A stretch of DNA of 64,000 bases from Siderastrea radians (taxonomy: Eukaryota; Cnidaria; Anthozoa; Scleractinia; Rhizangiidae): contig OZ024900.1 of assembly GCA_964017195.1 (NCBI GenBank), positions 32,380,641 through 32,444,640 on the forward strand, read 5' to 3'. The notes under the pieces are model-generated. The model had not been told where the DNA came from. It ran no database searches and was given only the letters and a program-made list of their open reading frames with translations. This document shows, one piece after another, positions 1 through 29,753 of this stretch. Within the stretch, counting starts at the first letter, position 1. Every line of letters begins with the position of its first letter. The position numbers and the translations under genes are program-made.

Positions 1-68
1 CAACGATTGCTGAACGTTTTTTCCAGCGATTGCAGCGATCGTAGCGAGCATATGGAAACCAGCCTTTA
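1..68 (+). repeat. Right end of a terminal-inverted-repeat MITE, cut by the window edge
   Basis: The first 68 bases match the right end of the element at 36974-37185: both carry a GATCGTAG core and finish with CATATGGAAACCAGCC. Only the right end is inside the window. It lies just before the first visible exon of the gene at 124-3066, in what is probably an intron. Confidence 0.7.
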
Positions 69-123
69 GGTAAAATGTGGTTTATGTTGTAAGTTTGACA
101 TTTTGCTTTGTTTTGACCTCTAG

Positions 124-3066
124 GCTTTCATGAAATTAGACAAAACAAAATACGAGGAGGACATAATGGACCAGCAAAAAGAGGAAGAGGAGAGACTCTT
201 AATTGTCATGGTAACTGATAAACAACTTATTTCTGTTTGAAATGTCGGTGTACAGCTGGGAAATTAGGTGCTGAGAAGAAAAAAGCTAACCACAATGTTG
301 TTGATCTTTGATAAAACTTTCCCAGCTTTATCTCACTGACGTGTATTGAGACTTAATTTCATGTAGAGAACTGGCATGTTGGCATTAAAACTTTCTGTGA
401 CAGAGTGCAGACTAACAAGTTTAGGGCTTACAGTTAGGCTTCATATCCAGCTTCCTTTACAGCAATTGTGTGGATTCGAAAGTGTTGCATGACTTTCACA
501 CCAAGAAGTATTGCGTGACAGTCACGTAAATGCTTTATTCCATGACAATCACAAAACAGTTATTCGCATGACATCTCCAGCTAAATCTACAGAGGGATGT
601 TTTCAATCAGCCATGTGTTGTTATTTGTAGGAGGAGAAAGAGAAAGAGGAGCTTTCTGGCGGAAACAGGGTTTCTGATCCAAGAAAGAAGGGTTCAAAAG
701 ATGACAGGGGCAGAAAAGGTGAGCAAGTACGAGCCTTCTGTGAAATTGTTTTTGAATATTTTTCAAAATGAATTCTTGTCCAGCCGCAAACTCGGCCGTC
801 GAGTGAGTGGGTTAATCTGTGTCCTCTCCCAAAGTGAGAAAAGTTTCGTTAAAGTATTATCTTATTGATCTTTCACTTTTCATTGCTTGTCTTTTGGTTG
901 TGATTTAGCTGTTGCCACCAAAGGTAAAGGAACTAAAGCAGACAGTCACGTATCAGTGAAGCGCACGCCCTCCAACTCAAGTTCCAGTGAGTGGATTTCA
1001 AACTTTCTATTTCCTTTTGCAAAACACTAAGGGCAGATCTTATAGAGCGGTTTTCAATTAAGTGTCGAAGATAATTTACGTTCGCTTTGGTTTTGCTTTA
1101 GTTCGCTCTACGATTGGTTAAGAATTCTCGTGCCACTTTCTCGACCAATCACAAGTTAAACCAAAACCAATCGTGACTTGGTCGCACGCGTTTTCCCGCG
1201 CTTGGGGTCGGCTGCATGTATTTGCTTCGAGTTCTGATTGGTTCATTGGGTAGTGTGTGTTCGTTGTGATTGGCTGGGGTAATTACTTTGGTTTTGGTTT
1301 TACGACACTCATTTGAAAAGCGCTCTAATCGGTGCAAATACACTTGCCTGAAACTATTAATGGAGTTAAACTGGACAGGAACCCATCAGCACCACCTTAA
1401 AGAGAAGGGTTTAAGGAAAGGCCACACAGTGAGACGGGCGGCATAGACTGTCATGAGTTGCTTTGAAAATTCAGTTTTTTTCAATAAGATAGTGAATATG
1501 CTGCTTTCTCTCTCTGAAACTTCTGACAATCTGCACGTGTAGCAAGAGCTATCATGTCGCTTCTGTTGATGAACTCTTCAAACAAAAGACAAAACTTTTG
1601 ATATTCATCGTTTGTAATCTTCCTATCCACCTTCATTCTTAAACTTCTCTTGTCCCTTATGTCCTTTGTGGTTTGTGGTTGAAAATCGCTCTAAATGTAG
1701 TTTAAGTTAGACCTAGTTTAAGGCTTGTTTACCGTCAGGCAGAATCAGTCACTGAACCCGGTTTAACCTGCTTTCAATCATGCTGCACATACGAAGCCGG
1801 CATTTCACATACCGGGAACGATCAGCTTCGCATTGAGCGCCGTGAACTGCTTAGAACATCCCGGTGTTAAGTTCCCCTCAAAGAAGCGGTATAAGAGCAA
1901 TATATGTTGTGGGAAAATGTTATCCTTGGTTCAATTTTTATTTTCCTTTGTTTTCGTGTATGGTAATATATGACAATCAGCTTAAAACAAAGGAAAATAA
2001 AAATTGAACCAAGGATAGAATTGAGCCACAACATATACACCAACAATCCTAGCCAGATTAGCTGGGACAGCTGTGACTTTCTCTGCCCTCTCAATGTTGG
2101 TTTCCGATATGGCATGACAGAATCACAAAATTCAGCATTAGGATGGAAGGAGGGCAACTGTTGTTAGCCTAAATATGAGAACCGCTTGGAAGGTCCCAAC
2201 TTAACGTGATGAGAATTGTAGGTACTGACAGTTCTCGGCCCTTGTTTCTTTGGACTTAAACGTCGTCTTTGCATATTCAGCTGTGAGGATGTTCTGGCAC
2301 CGAGGACAAAATAGCGGAACTTGATAGTCGATATAGTCTTAGGAAACGTAAAAACTCTTTTTAAATGATCGTCATTCTAAATCGACATCGGTTCACGATA
2401 TTATTACGATGTAGTGTATATCTATATTGGTTCACTATATCGTATCGATTTCATTTATATCGTTTATATCGATATGATATCGATGTTTCGTTATACCACG
2501 CTCTATCTTCTCACTTTTAATACGTCTTTGCTTTCAACTTGTGTAGTTGCGTCAAGCAAAACAACTCAGAAAACAGCTCCAGCAAAAAGTGTGAGCGGTA
2601 GCACAAAAGGCTCTCCCTCGTCCAGTTTACAGAGACTCCCCAGCTTGTCTTCAGCCCTCCCCGCTACAACTGCTGGCCCCAGCACTAGTACGTCATCTGG
2701 GACCTCTTGGAAAGGCTCTAGCAACGCCAGTGCGCCTGCGCGGAGCACAGCTGCGTCTAGTATGGTCAAATCAACAAGCAAAACCACCAAGGACAGAACG
2801 TAAGTATTGAGTTGTGGCTTCAAATTACTTGAAATCACGTGATGTGACGTCACATGAAAAGTTTTGGAAGCCCGAATGCAGGATATCCCGGATGTTCCTA
2901 TCTGGAAAAAGAGCAAAGCGTGAATTTATCAACCAACTTTTGAGTTAATAACGGAAACACTAATCGTCTTTGGTTCTTTCCTTTTAGGGCTGACAGGTCT
3001 ACGGCTGCAAAGAATAAAAAGTCGATATCTTTGAGTTCTGGAAATTCGTCTCGAGGAAGTGTATGA
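124..3066 (+). CDS. C-terminal exons of an unrecognised Lys/Glu- and Ser-rich protein (5' end outside window)
   Basis: Five exons are joined by GT-AG introns with matching phases: 124-210, 631-718, 909-986, 2547-2799 and 2988-3066 (stop TGA 3064-3066). A further exon must lie upstream, since 124 follows a CTAG acceptor. The visible 195 or so residues begin with a charged helix (AFMKLDKTKYEEDIMDQQ, then runs of Glu), continue as a Lys/Arg-rich linker, and end as a Ser/Thr/Ala/Pro-rich disordered tail finishing SSGNSSRGSV. No catalytic or binding motif is visible and I do not recognise the family. Low-complexity tails of this kind are common in cytoskeletal, ciliary and nuclear proteins, so no function is assigned. 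Intron 3 (987-2546) holds a 651-bp transposon and a strong hairpin. The exon chain is well supported; the identity is open. Confidence 0.75.
1043..1693. mobile_element. Non-autonomous TA-flanked DNA transposon (long form), copy 1
   Basis: The left end reads TAGAGCGGTTTTCAA and the right end TTGAAAATCGCTCTA, an inverted pair with TA at each border (Tc1/mariner-like by target preference). A third inverted terminus, TTGAAAAGCGCTCTA, lies inside at 1313-1327, so bases 1043-1327 form a complete 285-bp short element within the longer one. There is no transposase frame. It shares nearly its whole length with 19921-20553. The element sits in an intron. Confidence 0.88.
1901..2037. repeat. Long near-perfect hairpin
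   Basis: Arms 1901-1955 and 1983-2037 are inverted copies separated by about 27 bases. The inner ~34 bp (starting TATCCTTGGTTCAATTTTTA) pair without a mismatch and the outer parts pair imperfectly. Transcribed, this would fold into a long stem. A shorter relative lies at 26783-26848 in an RPL11 intron. Confidence 0.85.
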
Positions 3067-5627
3067 CAACAAAGGTCATCGGCTGCATGCAGCAGTTGGT
3101 ATAGCCCTATAAGAAGCTGTTCTGGAACATCATTCAGATTGGACCGTGAATGTGCGCTGGACAGAATGTATCACAAAGACGCCACAAAAATGTCCACAAT
3201 GAAGACAAAATTCAAAAGGAGAAACGAGACATATTTTTGTAGTTCTGTAAAAAAGTAAAGAAACTTTTGGTCCTACTCAGTGCTAGTGCGGCACGGTCGT
3301 AAGCAATCTTGTCGTGACGGAGCGAGAACTGGTAGTCACGCAATGGTCACGCAACTGTCATTGCTTGCAGTGCATTTACTGTATGGTCAGTAACTTCAAG
3401 TGGTACTCAATTCGCCCACTGGAATCTCGCTCCATATGTGGCTAACTCATCCGCCCTTGAAGACTCTCCGTAAAACCGTAAAGGGAAACTAAAGAAATTG
3501 TAGTTAGATAAACAGTTACAATAGCATACTAGTCTCTTTCGAATCGATTTGCAGTGCACTTCGCATGTCATGTGCTGACATATTCGTTCTGATGAGTAAA
3601 CGCAACTGTTGGCGAGTTGCATTTGGGCGAATGTGCCGGTTTAATATCGGTTATTTCTAAGGTTGTATTAATTTTCTACTTTAATATCTTGAAAAAAGAT
3701 CGCTTCGAATTTGTGCGGTGTCAAGAATCAATTTTCTTAGGACCGGTACAAAATAACTTTGGACAGTATTAGGTTTTTGTTAATTGTATTTACCACGAAT
3801 AACACTTTTCTTTTGTAAATAGCGTTCAAAACTCTTCTTTCATGTTCATATTTTAACGATACGCTGGCGAAAAAATATCCTTTTTACAAAAGTATATTTA
3901 TATTTGATTTGCAAGTAGGAAATTCGCGCAGTCAGTTAAGTAACGTAATTTATGGAAGTGAGATAAGCAATCTCGCATTTGAGGATAAAGACTTCTTAAA
4001 GTTATGACAATTAAAATATCTGCTTCAACTTATGTTGTTTCATCAACACGTTTCATAATTAGTATGTACCAAATCATAGCCAGCACCAAACAGTTCCTTT
4101 TCTTTTAAGAAGTGAGGAAAAACCCGCGCGCGAGATCCAGAAGGATGCTGAGAGGAGTTTAAGTAGCCAATCAACGCACGCAAAAAACACTATCCACTGG
4201 TTTGGTGTACGCTGAGGGGCTTTATCCACCGCTCTGAGAATTTTTTAGATTACAGCTCCACCACGCAATACAGAACATGGACAAAAACCATTAGGTTTAT
4301 TTTGGCACCGGGAACTATAACAATAAGTTATACTACAACCTCTTATTACATCCAAGCATACGGCACATAACATAACAAACAGAGCTGAGCGAGAGTTTAC
4401 AAAGACTGACGTTACTGTTAGAACGGAGGACAGAAAAAACCTGCCTGAAAAAACCCTGATGGGGAAAAACACGGTAGGAAATCTGGGTAGGAACCATGGC
4501 TCAAGCTCTAAATAGCCCATCCTACAACGCTACACGTTGCAAACATCCTCACCCGCGTTAACTAAAATAAAAGTCGCACGTATGACGACGAAGAACGACT
4601 TACTTAAAATTAAAAATAACGTAAGCTGAAAGAGGGGTGAGCCTAGAATGTTTTTCCCACGTAATATACAGCTCTTATGTAGCCTTAATATGTAGTTCTC
4701 CTTTCTACCCCATGCTGCACTTCAACTAAACTAGCCCCAGTCTTCTTGCTCTCGTGCCGCAGAAAATAAAATATTTCATTTCCGGCTAATTCGTATCCAC
4801 TCAAACGCCAGAAATTCCCTTTACCAGAATCTGGTTCGAAAATCCGGCAATACCAACCTTGGGTTAAAACAACTGTTTGGCCACTGTGGCAGTTTGAGTA
4901 GCCTGCGTACCCACTGCGTAGTAGGCGTCAGCGAGAAGTGGGTAGGGGAAACGAGTAAGACATTGTACAACGAAAATAATTTTCGGGAGTCCAATTTCTT
5001 TTAAAAGCTAAAAAATCAAAGGCCCCAAAGCCAACTCTTGTTGAATTGGGTTGGCATCACCAGCATGCCCTAGTTTTCCAATAAAATACACCAAATGCAA
5101 ATCCCATCATTTGATTGAAATGACAAACATGCTTTGCAATAGCTGGTTTATTCAGCTAGCAAATTATTTCAAGTCCATTCGTTTGTGCCGTGCATCGGCA
5201 GCAGTATAGTATGTACAAATTTTCTGACAACTTTTGACGAGTTGATTGAGATGAAAAGAAGGGAAGGGCTGAGGACACCTCGTGACACATGCATGGAATC
5301 TAAACAGGACTTTGGAGTGGGTGGGTATCAGCTTAACACCCTTTCCCTTTTAGTTTTCAGCTCTTTTCGACGAAAAAGCAAACAAAACGAACTGAAAAAC
5401 ATGACCGATTTTGCGTCCTTCGCCGTCAATTTCGTCCACGCAGACGAGTGTAAATTTCTTTGAAATGCTACAACAATTTCAACTCGTTGCTAACCCTCTT
5501 TTTTTTCTTGTCCATTTTTTTTTTCACGCTAGATCTCACAAGCTTTTGATCTTGTTTTTGCCTATTTTACGAATAAGAAATGAGCATAACCCACTTAAAT
5601 AAATACTCCAGACGGAGTTTAACTCTC
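3067..5627. other. Intergenic stretch without a recognisable gene
   Basis: This holds the 3' UTR of the preceding gene and AT-rich unique-looking DNA. Several short open frames occur (for example 4245-4520 minus, 5185-5463 plus), but none has splice sites, composition or motifs that suggest a protein. A long T-rich tract lies near 5504-5524. I see nothing else. Confidence 0.6.
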
Positions 5628-6835
5628 CAAAGTGTAACTATTCAACTGAAAGCTACTGAACAGTATTGCCCTGTGGTATTGTTTCTGCTGCACACTATGA
5701 TTCTAACTGTTGAGTCTGTGAATTGAATCTCATCCTATAAATCTTCAAATGAAAGTTAAATTTGAGCATTTCTTTCTTGTAGTACTGTTTATTTTCTCTA
5801 ACAATGGACGAAACCTTAAAGAGTGACACCACTAGCTGAGCAGTACCTTTCTGTCGTACTATTGGTTATGCTGTTACAAAATGGCTCTAACTATTGAGTC
5901 TGTGGATGAAATCCTTAATGACCATTTAATTGAAAGCTACTGAGCAGTACTTTCTGTGGCGCTGTTTACTATGCTGTACAAGGTGGTCCTAACAATGGAC
6001 GAAACCTTAAAGTGTGACACCACTAGCTGAGCAGTACCTTTCTGTCGTACTGTTTATTATGCTGTACAAGATGGTTCTAACTTTTGAGTCTGTGGATGAA
6101 ATCCTTAAGTGTGATCATTGAAATGAAAGCTACTGAGCCGTACTTTCCTGTGGTGCTGTTTATTATGCTGTACAAGGTGGTTCTAACTTTTTAGTCTGTG
6201 GATGAAATCCTTAAGTGTGACCATTTAATTGAAAGCTACTGAGCATCACTTTCCTGTGGTGCTGTTTATTATGCTGTACAAGGTGGTTCTAACTTTTTAG
6301 TCTGTGGATGAAATCCTTAAGTGTGACCATTTAATTGAAAGCTACTGAGCAGTACTTTCCTGTGGTGCTGTTTATTATGCTGTACAAGATGGTTCTAACT
6401 TTTGAGTCTGTGGATGAAATCCTTAAGTGTGACCATTTAATTGAAAGCTACTGAGTAGTACTTTCCTGTGGTGCTGTTTATTATGCTGTACAAGATGGTT
6501 CTAAGTTTTGAGTCTGTGGATGAAAGCCTTAAGTGCGACCATTTAATTGAAAGCTACTGAGCAGTACTTTCTGTGGCGCTGTTTACTATGCTGTACAAGG
6601 TGGTCCTAACAATGGACGAAACCTTAAAGTGTGACACCACTAGCTGAGCAGTCCCTTTCTGTCGTACTGTTGGTTATGCTTGTGGATGAAATACTGAAGT
6701 GTGACCATTCAAATGAAAGCTACTGAGCAGTACTTTTCTACGGTGCGTTTGTGATACTCAACAAGTGATTGTGACTTTTGAGCCTGAGTAATATTCTACA
6801 ATGTGACGTTCAAATGAAAGTGCCTAGCATTTCTT
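5628..6835 (+). repeat. Tandem array of the ~106-bp repeat (about 11 units)
   Basis: Units run head to tail, each with GCTACTGAGCAGTACTTTCC, TTATTATGCTGTACAAGGTG and GAGTCTGTGGATGAAATCC in that order. A variant unit with AACAATGGACGAAACC in the second half appears near 5810, 5991 and 6608, so the array has at least two subfamilies. Units at either end are more diverged. This is the largest locus of the repeat in the window and lies between two genes. Confidence 0.93.
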
Positions 6836-7401
6836 TCTGTAGGTTCAATATTTGTCGGAAAATTTTTTTCTCGATTCAATCCGGCGTTGTTACTGGTTAC
6901 AATAAACTGGGAAACGTAAAAGTTGAAAATTGTCTTCAGCTTATTTGTATTCACAATTTCAGATCACTGAGCACGAAGCGTTAATTTGTGTCCAACGGAT
7001 ATGAAAATGACTTGTTATCAGCAAATTGCAGCCGGTTGGTGTATTGTCTTGTCATTTGTATGCAATGTAAAAATGGCAGATGTATGTGTTTTATCAATAT
7101 TGTAACTCGCCTCCCAGCTAGCTAGTTAATGAGCTTCATTTATTCAAATCAGCAAAATTCCCTTGGCCATTGTCAAAATTAAAGACATTTTTGACAAATA
7201 TCCTGGCAATAAATAGCTTAAATTGTTAAAGAGCCTGAAAACGAAATAAATTGTCTTCAAAACAAGTTTGGATGAAAAACTAAGAAAAACGTTTGAGAGA
7301 TCATGTTAACCGGATTCTGAGGAAAACAAACACAGGTGTTTTTCCTAGTTGTCTGTCAGCTGGAATAATTTTGTCGGCGCCCGGTAGCAACGAGTAAAAT
7401 T
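6836..7401 (+). other. Upstream region and 5' UTR of the 7402 gene
   Basis: AT-rich DNA between the repeat array and the single-exon gene. No clear TATA element or other promoter motif can be assigned. The start codon context is AAAATTATGGCT. Confidence 0.4.
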
Positions 7402-7899
7402 ATGGCTTTCTCGAGCTCAAAGAGCGAGGAAATCGAAAAAGTTTTGACTTCTTATTTACAGGAAAACGGTATTACAGCTGAAGGAATATCAGCTGCACAA
7501 CTTCAGACGGTTTACCATAACTTGCGACCTGGAAACTCGATCAGTTTACGCCAAGTGACAGCGGCCATGGAGACGATTTGTTTCTGCGACTTGTGTTTTA
7601 AAGAAGAAGTTATTGACGTCCTGAATGAAATCGATCGTCGAAGTTTCCTTATGCGCGATCTGGAATGGGAATTTAACATGTTAGATGGGGAGAGCATGGG
7701 GACTATCTCCGAAGAACAAGCTTGTTTCTTGCTAAAAGCAGTACACGGAAAGTCTGCAAATAAAAAGTGCAGGGAATTTTTATCAGGCCGTGTTTTGCCT
7801 GGCTCTCGAGTTTCACTTCAAGAAATCGAAGTTTGCTTATGTGATCCTGTTGACTTAGAATTGTCAGATGAAGACGAACAAGATGGCAGTAAACAATAA
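7402..7899 (+). CDS. Single-exon, 165-residue degenerate EF-hand-like protein
   Basis: An uninterrupted frame of 165 residues begins with ATGGCT and ends TAA. The protein looks mainly helical and is spaced like a calmodulin-type fold. Residues about 89-115 (EWEFNMLDGESMGTISEEQ) resemble an EF-hand helix-loop-helix, but the loop lacks several acidic calcium ligands and its last position is Gln, so calcium binding is doubtful. A second pseudo-hand may lie at about 27-60. The tail is acidic (LELSDEDEQDGSKQ). There is no signal peptide or membrane segment. Codon use and an AATAAA at 8182-8187 support a real gene. I do not recognise a named family; ciliary or calmodulin-like small proteins are the closest impression, and this is inference only. 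Confidence 0.75.
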   Translation: MAFSSSKSEEIEKVLTSYLQENGITAEGISAAQLQTVYHNLRPGNSISLRQVTAAMETICFCDLCFKEEVIDVLNEIDRRSFLMRDLEWEFNMLDGESMGTISEEQACFLLKAVHGKSANKKCREFLSGRVLPGSRVSLQEIEVCLCDPVDLELSDEDEQDGSKQ

Positions 7900-8181
7900 T
7901 CTGAGAAGTTAATCAAGCCAACAGTTTAGAGGATTAAACTTGAAATTAGTTATACTGCGTGTACATAAAAGACAGAGTTTGGGGGATGTGCGGTGTAAAA
8001 TTGACTTGAATTCCGAAGCGAAACTAATTGTTGACGACATAGAATTTAAAATTTACCTTTTATTTTTGTTAGAGCGATGCCGAAAAAATGATTTTTCTCA
8101 ACTTGTATTTATTTAAATATTTTATTAGCCAGTGTCTGTATTAACACAGGTACTACACTAAACGTCTTTCCTGCTCAAAAT

Positions 8182-8187
8182 AATAAA
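8182..8187 (+). terminator. Candidate polyadenylation signal of the 7402 gene
   Basis: AATAAA about 285 bases after the stop codon, just before the decayed prolyl-hydroxylase fragment on the other strand. Confidence 0.5.
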
Positions 8188-8294
8188 TTCTTAAAAACAA
8201 CTCATTAGGTATGGGAAGGACTTGGTGGTTCTCGGTTTATTCATTCTGTCAAAGGGAAAAGCTGTTTTTGGTTTGGTTTGTCTTTTCGATAGCG

Positions 8295-8563
8295 CTTTTA
8301 CACCCAGTTGAATCCTAAGTCTAGCCAAAACCTGGTATGTACTAGGGTGTTGTTTAACCAGCTCAGGTAAAGTTTCTAATTTCTCTTCAGTCATAACGAC
8401 TCTCTCACCAACTTATCTGATGCTTTTTAGCTTCTCCTCTGACCTGTCTCTAACTGTCGGCCTTATTATCTCTTAGAGGAAACTCTGCCTCCAAATTTCC
8501 CAAACCATTACAATTCTTAAGCTGTTTCATGCTACACCTTCGTCCATCTTCAAAGTACCAAAG
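8295..8563 (-). pseudogene. Decayed duplicate of the 3' part of the EGLN-like gene
   Basis: Read on the minus strand, this segment repeats 8679-8942 at an offset of about 380 bases. Both contain an ELVKxHP-type stretch followed by a Leu-rich tail, and the similarity continues through the Glu/Lys-rich part up to the shared CAAAGTACCA. A short frame (8191-8394) preserves TEEKLETLPELVKQHPSTY; beyond it the frame is broken. No catalytic core is present. The segment is a remnant of a tandem duplication. Confidence 0.75.
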
Positions 8564-8753
8564 AAACATTTTGTCTTAGTATATTAACCGCCTTTTCCCC
8601 CTCCAAGCACCCTGTGTGTGTTCTCTCTGAATTCCATTTATCTACGTTCAACCAGTAACTTCAATAAAGCTTCCTGGACACTCTGTTGAATACCAAGACC
8701 AGCCAATACCTAGTGAGGATTAGGGTGATGTTTAACCAGCTCAGTCAAAGCCT

Positions 8754-22493
<13,740 letters not shown>

Positions 22494-23386
22494 CCAATGG
22501 CGAAACAGCCGAGCTTCGACAATAAAGCAACAACGATAAAACGGAACATTTTAATCCTTTCTCTCCCAAGAATGACTAGTTGAAAAAAAAACTGAAAAAA
22601 TTTTTCAAATTTTGTTTTGCACAATGTTGATAAACTAACAGCACCACTAGAAAGTGCTGGTTAATAGTTTTCGTTTGACGTCACAAAACATTATTACGTA
22701 ACTATCTCGAAAGTTGTGACTGAAACACAACATGGCACTTCAGAATGCGTTTAAAAGTTGCCAAGGCCGTAATCTGTCCGCGTGACGCCTTTGCGTGACG
22801 CCAATAAATAGTGTACCACATCTTACTTTATTTATAGGCGTAAAAAAGTTTCTTTCACGTCTCCTCTTCCGGACAGTCGTGTTCAAAGAAATGCAAGAAT
22901 CCTTTTTAACGTATATCTTGAGAATGAATAAACCGAAAAAAAGGGTGCAACCTTGTAACACACTTTGTGGGTGAACAAAGTTCTCTAGTTAAGACATAAT
23001 TGTTGTTGTTGAGATCACTCTAGGTTTTTGATTTTCTCACTCAGTGATACCTGTACACGAAAGGAAAAAGAGCAAGCCTTGATGATAACTTCCCCATACA
23101 AAAAGTTTGAAAATTAGCCTTTACAATGGGCTCCCGCTATCTCACAGCGATCGATACCTCAGACGGTTAGGCAATTGCCTTGAACACTGTTTCTCAGAAA
23201 CATACTACCGGCTATCTTGAACTTCTCACTATCTCGAACAAAAAAGCTCAGTATTACCTTGGAGAGAGAGTACAGTAATTTACCTCTGGCTATCTCAAGT
23301 TCCCTCTTTCTCCTCCGCTATTTCTCACGCGTTTTAATGCTGATAACGGGCGTGTACTATACATAGCCATAGGCTTTCTTTTTGTT

Positions 23387-23400
23387 TTTTATTATTATTA

Positions 23401-23454
<54 letters not shown>
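23387..23454 (+). repeat. (ATT)n microsatellite
   Basis: About 22 ATT/TTA triplets, with one interruption (TTG) near the left end. Confidence 0.95.
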
Positions 23455-23455
<1 letters not shown>

Positions 23456-24314
23456 AAAACAACTCGGGAGAAAGTTGTTCACGCAAATTCCGCACCCCAC
23501 TCGTTTCCCCGATCCCTAAAATTTACATTGTGTCCAATTTAAATACAACATAATCAACATAAAACTTCGTAGATAACATGAATAAAGGGAAAGGCAATCT
23601 GTCGTGCGCGTCGTTAATAATTATTGAGAAACGGTATTTCATTAGTGAGCTTAAAAGGGCTTATATGGGAATTTAACCGATAAATTCTAGAACCTAGAAA
23701 AACGAACGATTTATGAATAAAGTGTCTTACATTGCTTGTTTGTGTAGTCATTTGGGTGATTATAGCCTGTTTCCCGTTTTCCTGTTTTTCAATTACCTTG
23801 TCGCTATTCCCGGTGATTGACGCGAAAGGTAAGAGACATAAAAGGAAGACCTAAGAGTGGGGAATTTGAGGCAAGGACGGACGGAAGTTCCGTTTGGGCC
23901 AAATAGAAAACGAAATTCAAAATCGACCTTTATAAAAACTAAGCCGTTAGTATGGAGTATGACTACGTTAGCATGCAACAGCATGGCATAAATGATAGAT
24001 GGCAAAATTTTCAATACAACCAACCCCAATTTCTTGGAGAAACCATGCTTTGAAATTTTTCATCCTGCCCTTCCTCATTCCAACGTCTGAAAATTTTGTA
24101 ATTTTCAACTTATTTTTTTTTTCCTCTAAAGCAATACCTAGCTTAACAAGACGTCCTAAGATTACAAAACAGAAGGAGTTTTGTCTGATGATGGTCGAAA
24201 TTTGCTGCTCAGTTTTCGGTTGAAACTTCTACGGCCGCTATTTTGGACAAGAATCTTTCAATTATCGCCAGGCGTTACTTACTACAGAGACAGGCTACGT
24301 CATCTCCCGTGATC

Positions 24315-24344
24315 CTTCGAGCGCCCTCTTTTATGCTGGACAAG
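24315..24344 (+). promoter_or_regulatory. 5' terminal oligopyrimidine-like tract of RPL11
   Basis: CGCCCTCTTTTATGC lies about 20 bases before the RPL11 ATG. A pyrimidine run at the transcript start is the known TOP element that ties ribosomal protein mRNA translation to growth signalling. The exact start site is inferred. Confidence 0.55.
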
Positions 24345-28647
<4,303 letters not shown>

Positions 28648-29454
28648 TGGTGCCATTTTTGTAAATTCTTTGTCTTGAAATACTTACCAATTAAATGCTG
28701 CTGGAGAAATAATACCATCAGTTTGTTCTTGATTGTTCTTTGTTTATAGAACAGTAAAACTGCTCTTGTGGTAGTCTGTTGATCTCCATTTTGGACAAAG
28801 GAGAACAACAGCTTCCAGGAGTTCAAACTTCTACTGTTGTTTAGGCCACTGCTCAGACAAATGGTTCAACATTTCTATTCAACACAGTTCAACATTGTTG
28901 AATTAACCATGTTAAACACATTTGGCCACCCTGTTCAATGATGTTGATTCAGCTTTTCTTTTGTTCTTAAGTGTGAGCAAAAATATCCAGTTTTGTTTGG
29001 CCACCTCCTTGAACATTGTCCAACAAAATTGTATCCAGAAGTGTTGAACGAGGTTACATAATGATAATGTCATTTGACCGAGGCCTTAAACTGGTAGCTG
29101 GTCTTTTCAAGATAGTTGACAACTTGAGCTGGTGCTTTTAATCTTGGTTGCCCATCATGCTCACTTGCCAGCATTATTAGGCATTAGGTGCGAGTTTCTC
29201 AAAAGTTCTGAAGACCTTTCGGCACCCAAAAAGCCTTTTTGTAAAACTATGAACAACTCATTCCAAAAAGCAACTTCGTTCCCAAGATCTTTGAGGTATT
29301 TTTTTAGCACATCTCTAGGATTGAAATTGGCCCAAAACATTTTGGCCTTGTGAGAAAAGCATGCCAGTTTTGCTTCACTGTTTAAAAAGGGACTGCTAAC
29401 AGACTACTGTTTGGGCTGAAACTCTGATGAGCTCTTGGCAACTCTTAAGCCGCG
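28648..29454. other. RPL11 3' end and intergenic DNA
   Basis: An ATTAAA at 28690-28695 is a plausible polyadenylation signal for RPL11, 43 bases after the stop. The stretch 28861-29050 contains repeated TTCAACA/TTGTTGAA-like palindromic words. No gene is seen. Confidence 0.5.
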
Positions 29455-29753
29455 GCTACACGAGCGATTTTTTGCTTGCGATGGTGATGCGATTTTTTGG
29501 AAATTGTTGCATCGCTAGCATGCGGCGAAAATCACATGTGTAGCCACCCTCTCACAAAGTCTGTGATTTTGTCACAAAAAATTCAACTCATTGAATTTCT
29601 CGCGATTTTTTCCTGCGATTTTTTCATCTGTCGCTTCACCTGTGCGAGGGTGGCTACACATGCGATTTTCTCTGCGCGCTGGTGACGCGACAATTTTCAA
29701 AAAAATCGCATCACAATCGCAAGCAAAAAATCGCTCGTGTAGTCGCGGCTTTA
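29455..29753. mobile_element. Long-inverted-repeat MITE with TTA target duplication
   Basis: The element AGCCGCGGCTACACGAGCGA ... TCGCTCGTGTAGTCGCGGCT is flanked by TTA at 29455-29457 and 29751-29753. The outer arms (about 60 bp) are followed by a second nested inverted pair (TGTAGCCACCCTC near 29540, GAGGGTGGCTACACATGCG near 29647), so nearly the whole element can fold on itself. TTA/TAA duplication fits PIF/Harbinger mobilisation. Confidence 0.9.

Larger units (their letters stand above)
22494..24344. other. Intergenic stretch between SRP54 and RPL11
   Basis: It holds the SRP54 polyadenylation hexamer AATAAA at 22521-22526, a degenerate ~106-bp repeat piece at 22625-22690 and an (ATT)n microsatellite at 23387-23454. 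Otherwise it is AT-rich with no supported gene; short frames (22740-22961 minus, 23793-24029 minus) show no family signal. The RPL11 promoter must lie at its right end. Confidence 0.6.

Noticed and set aside
5628..6835. CRISPR array
   Set aside because: Units adjoin without unique spacers, vary in sequence and length, and lie in an animal genome.
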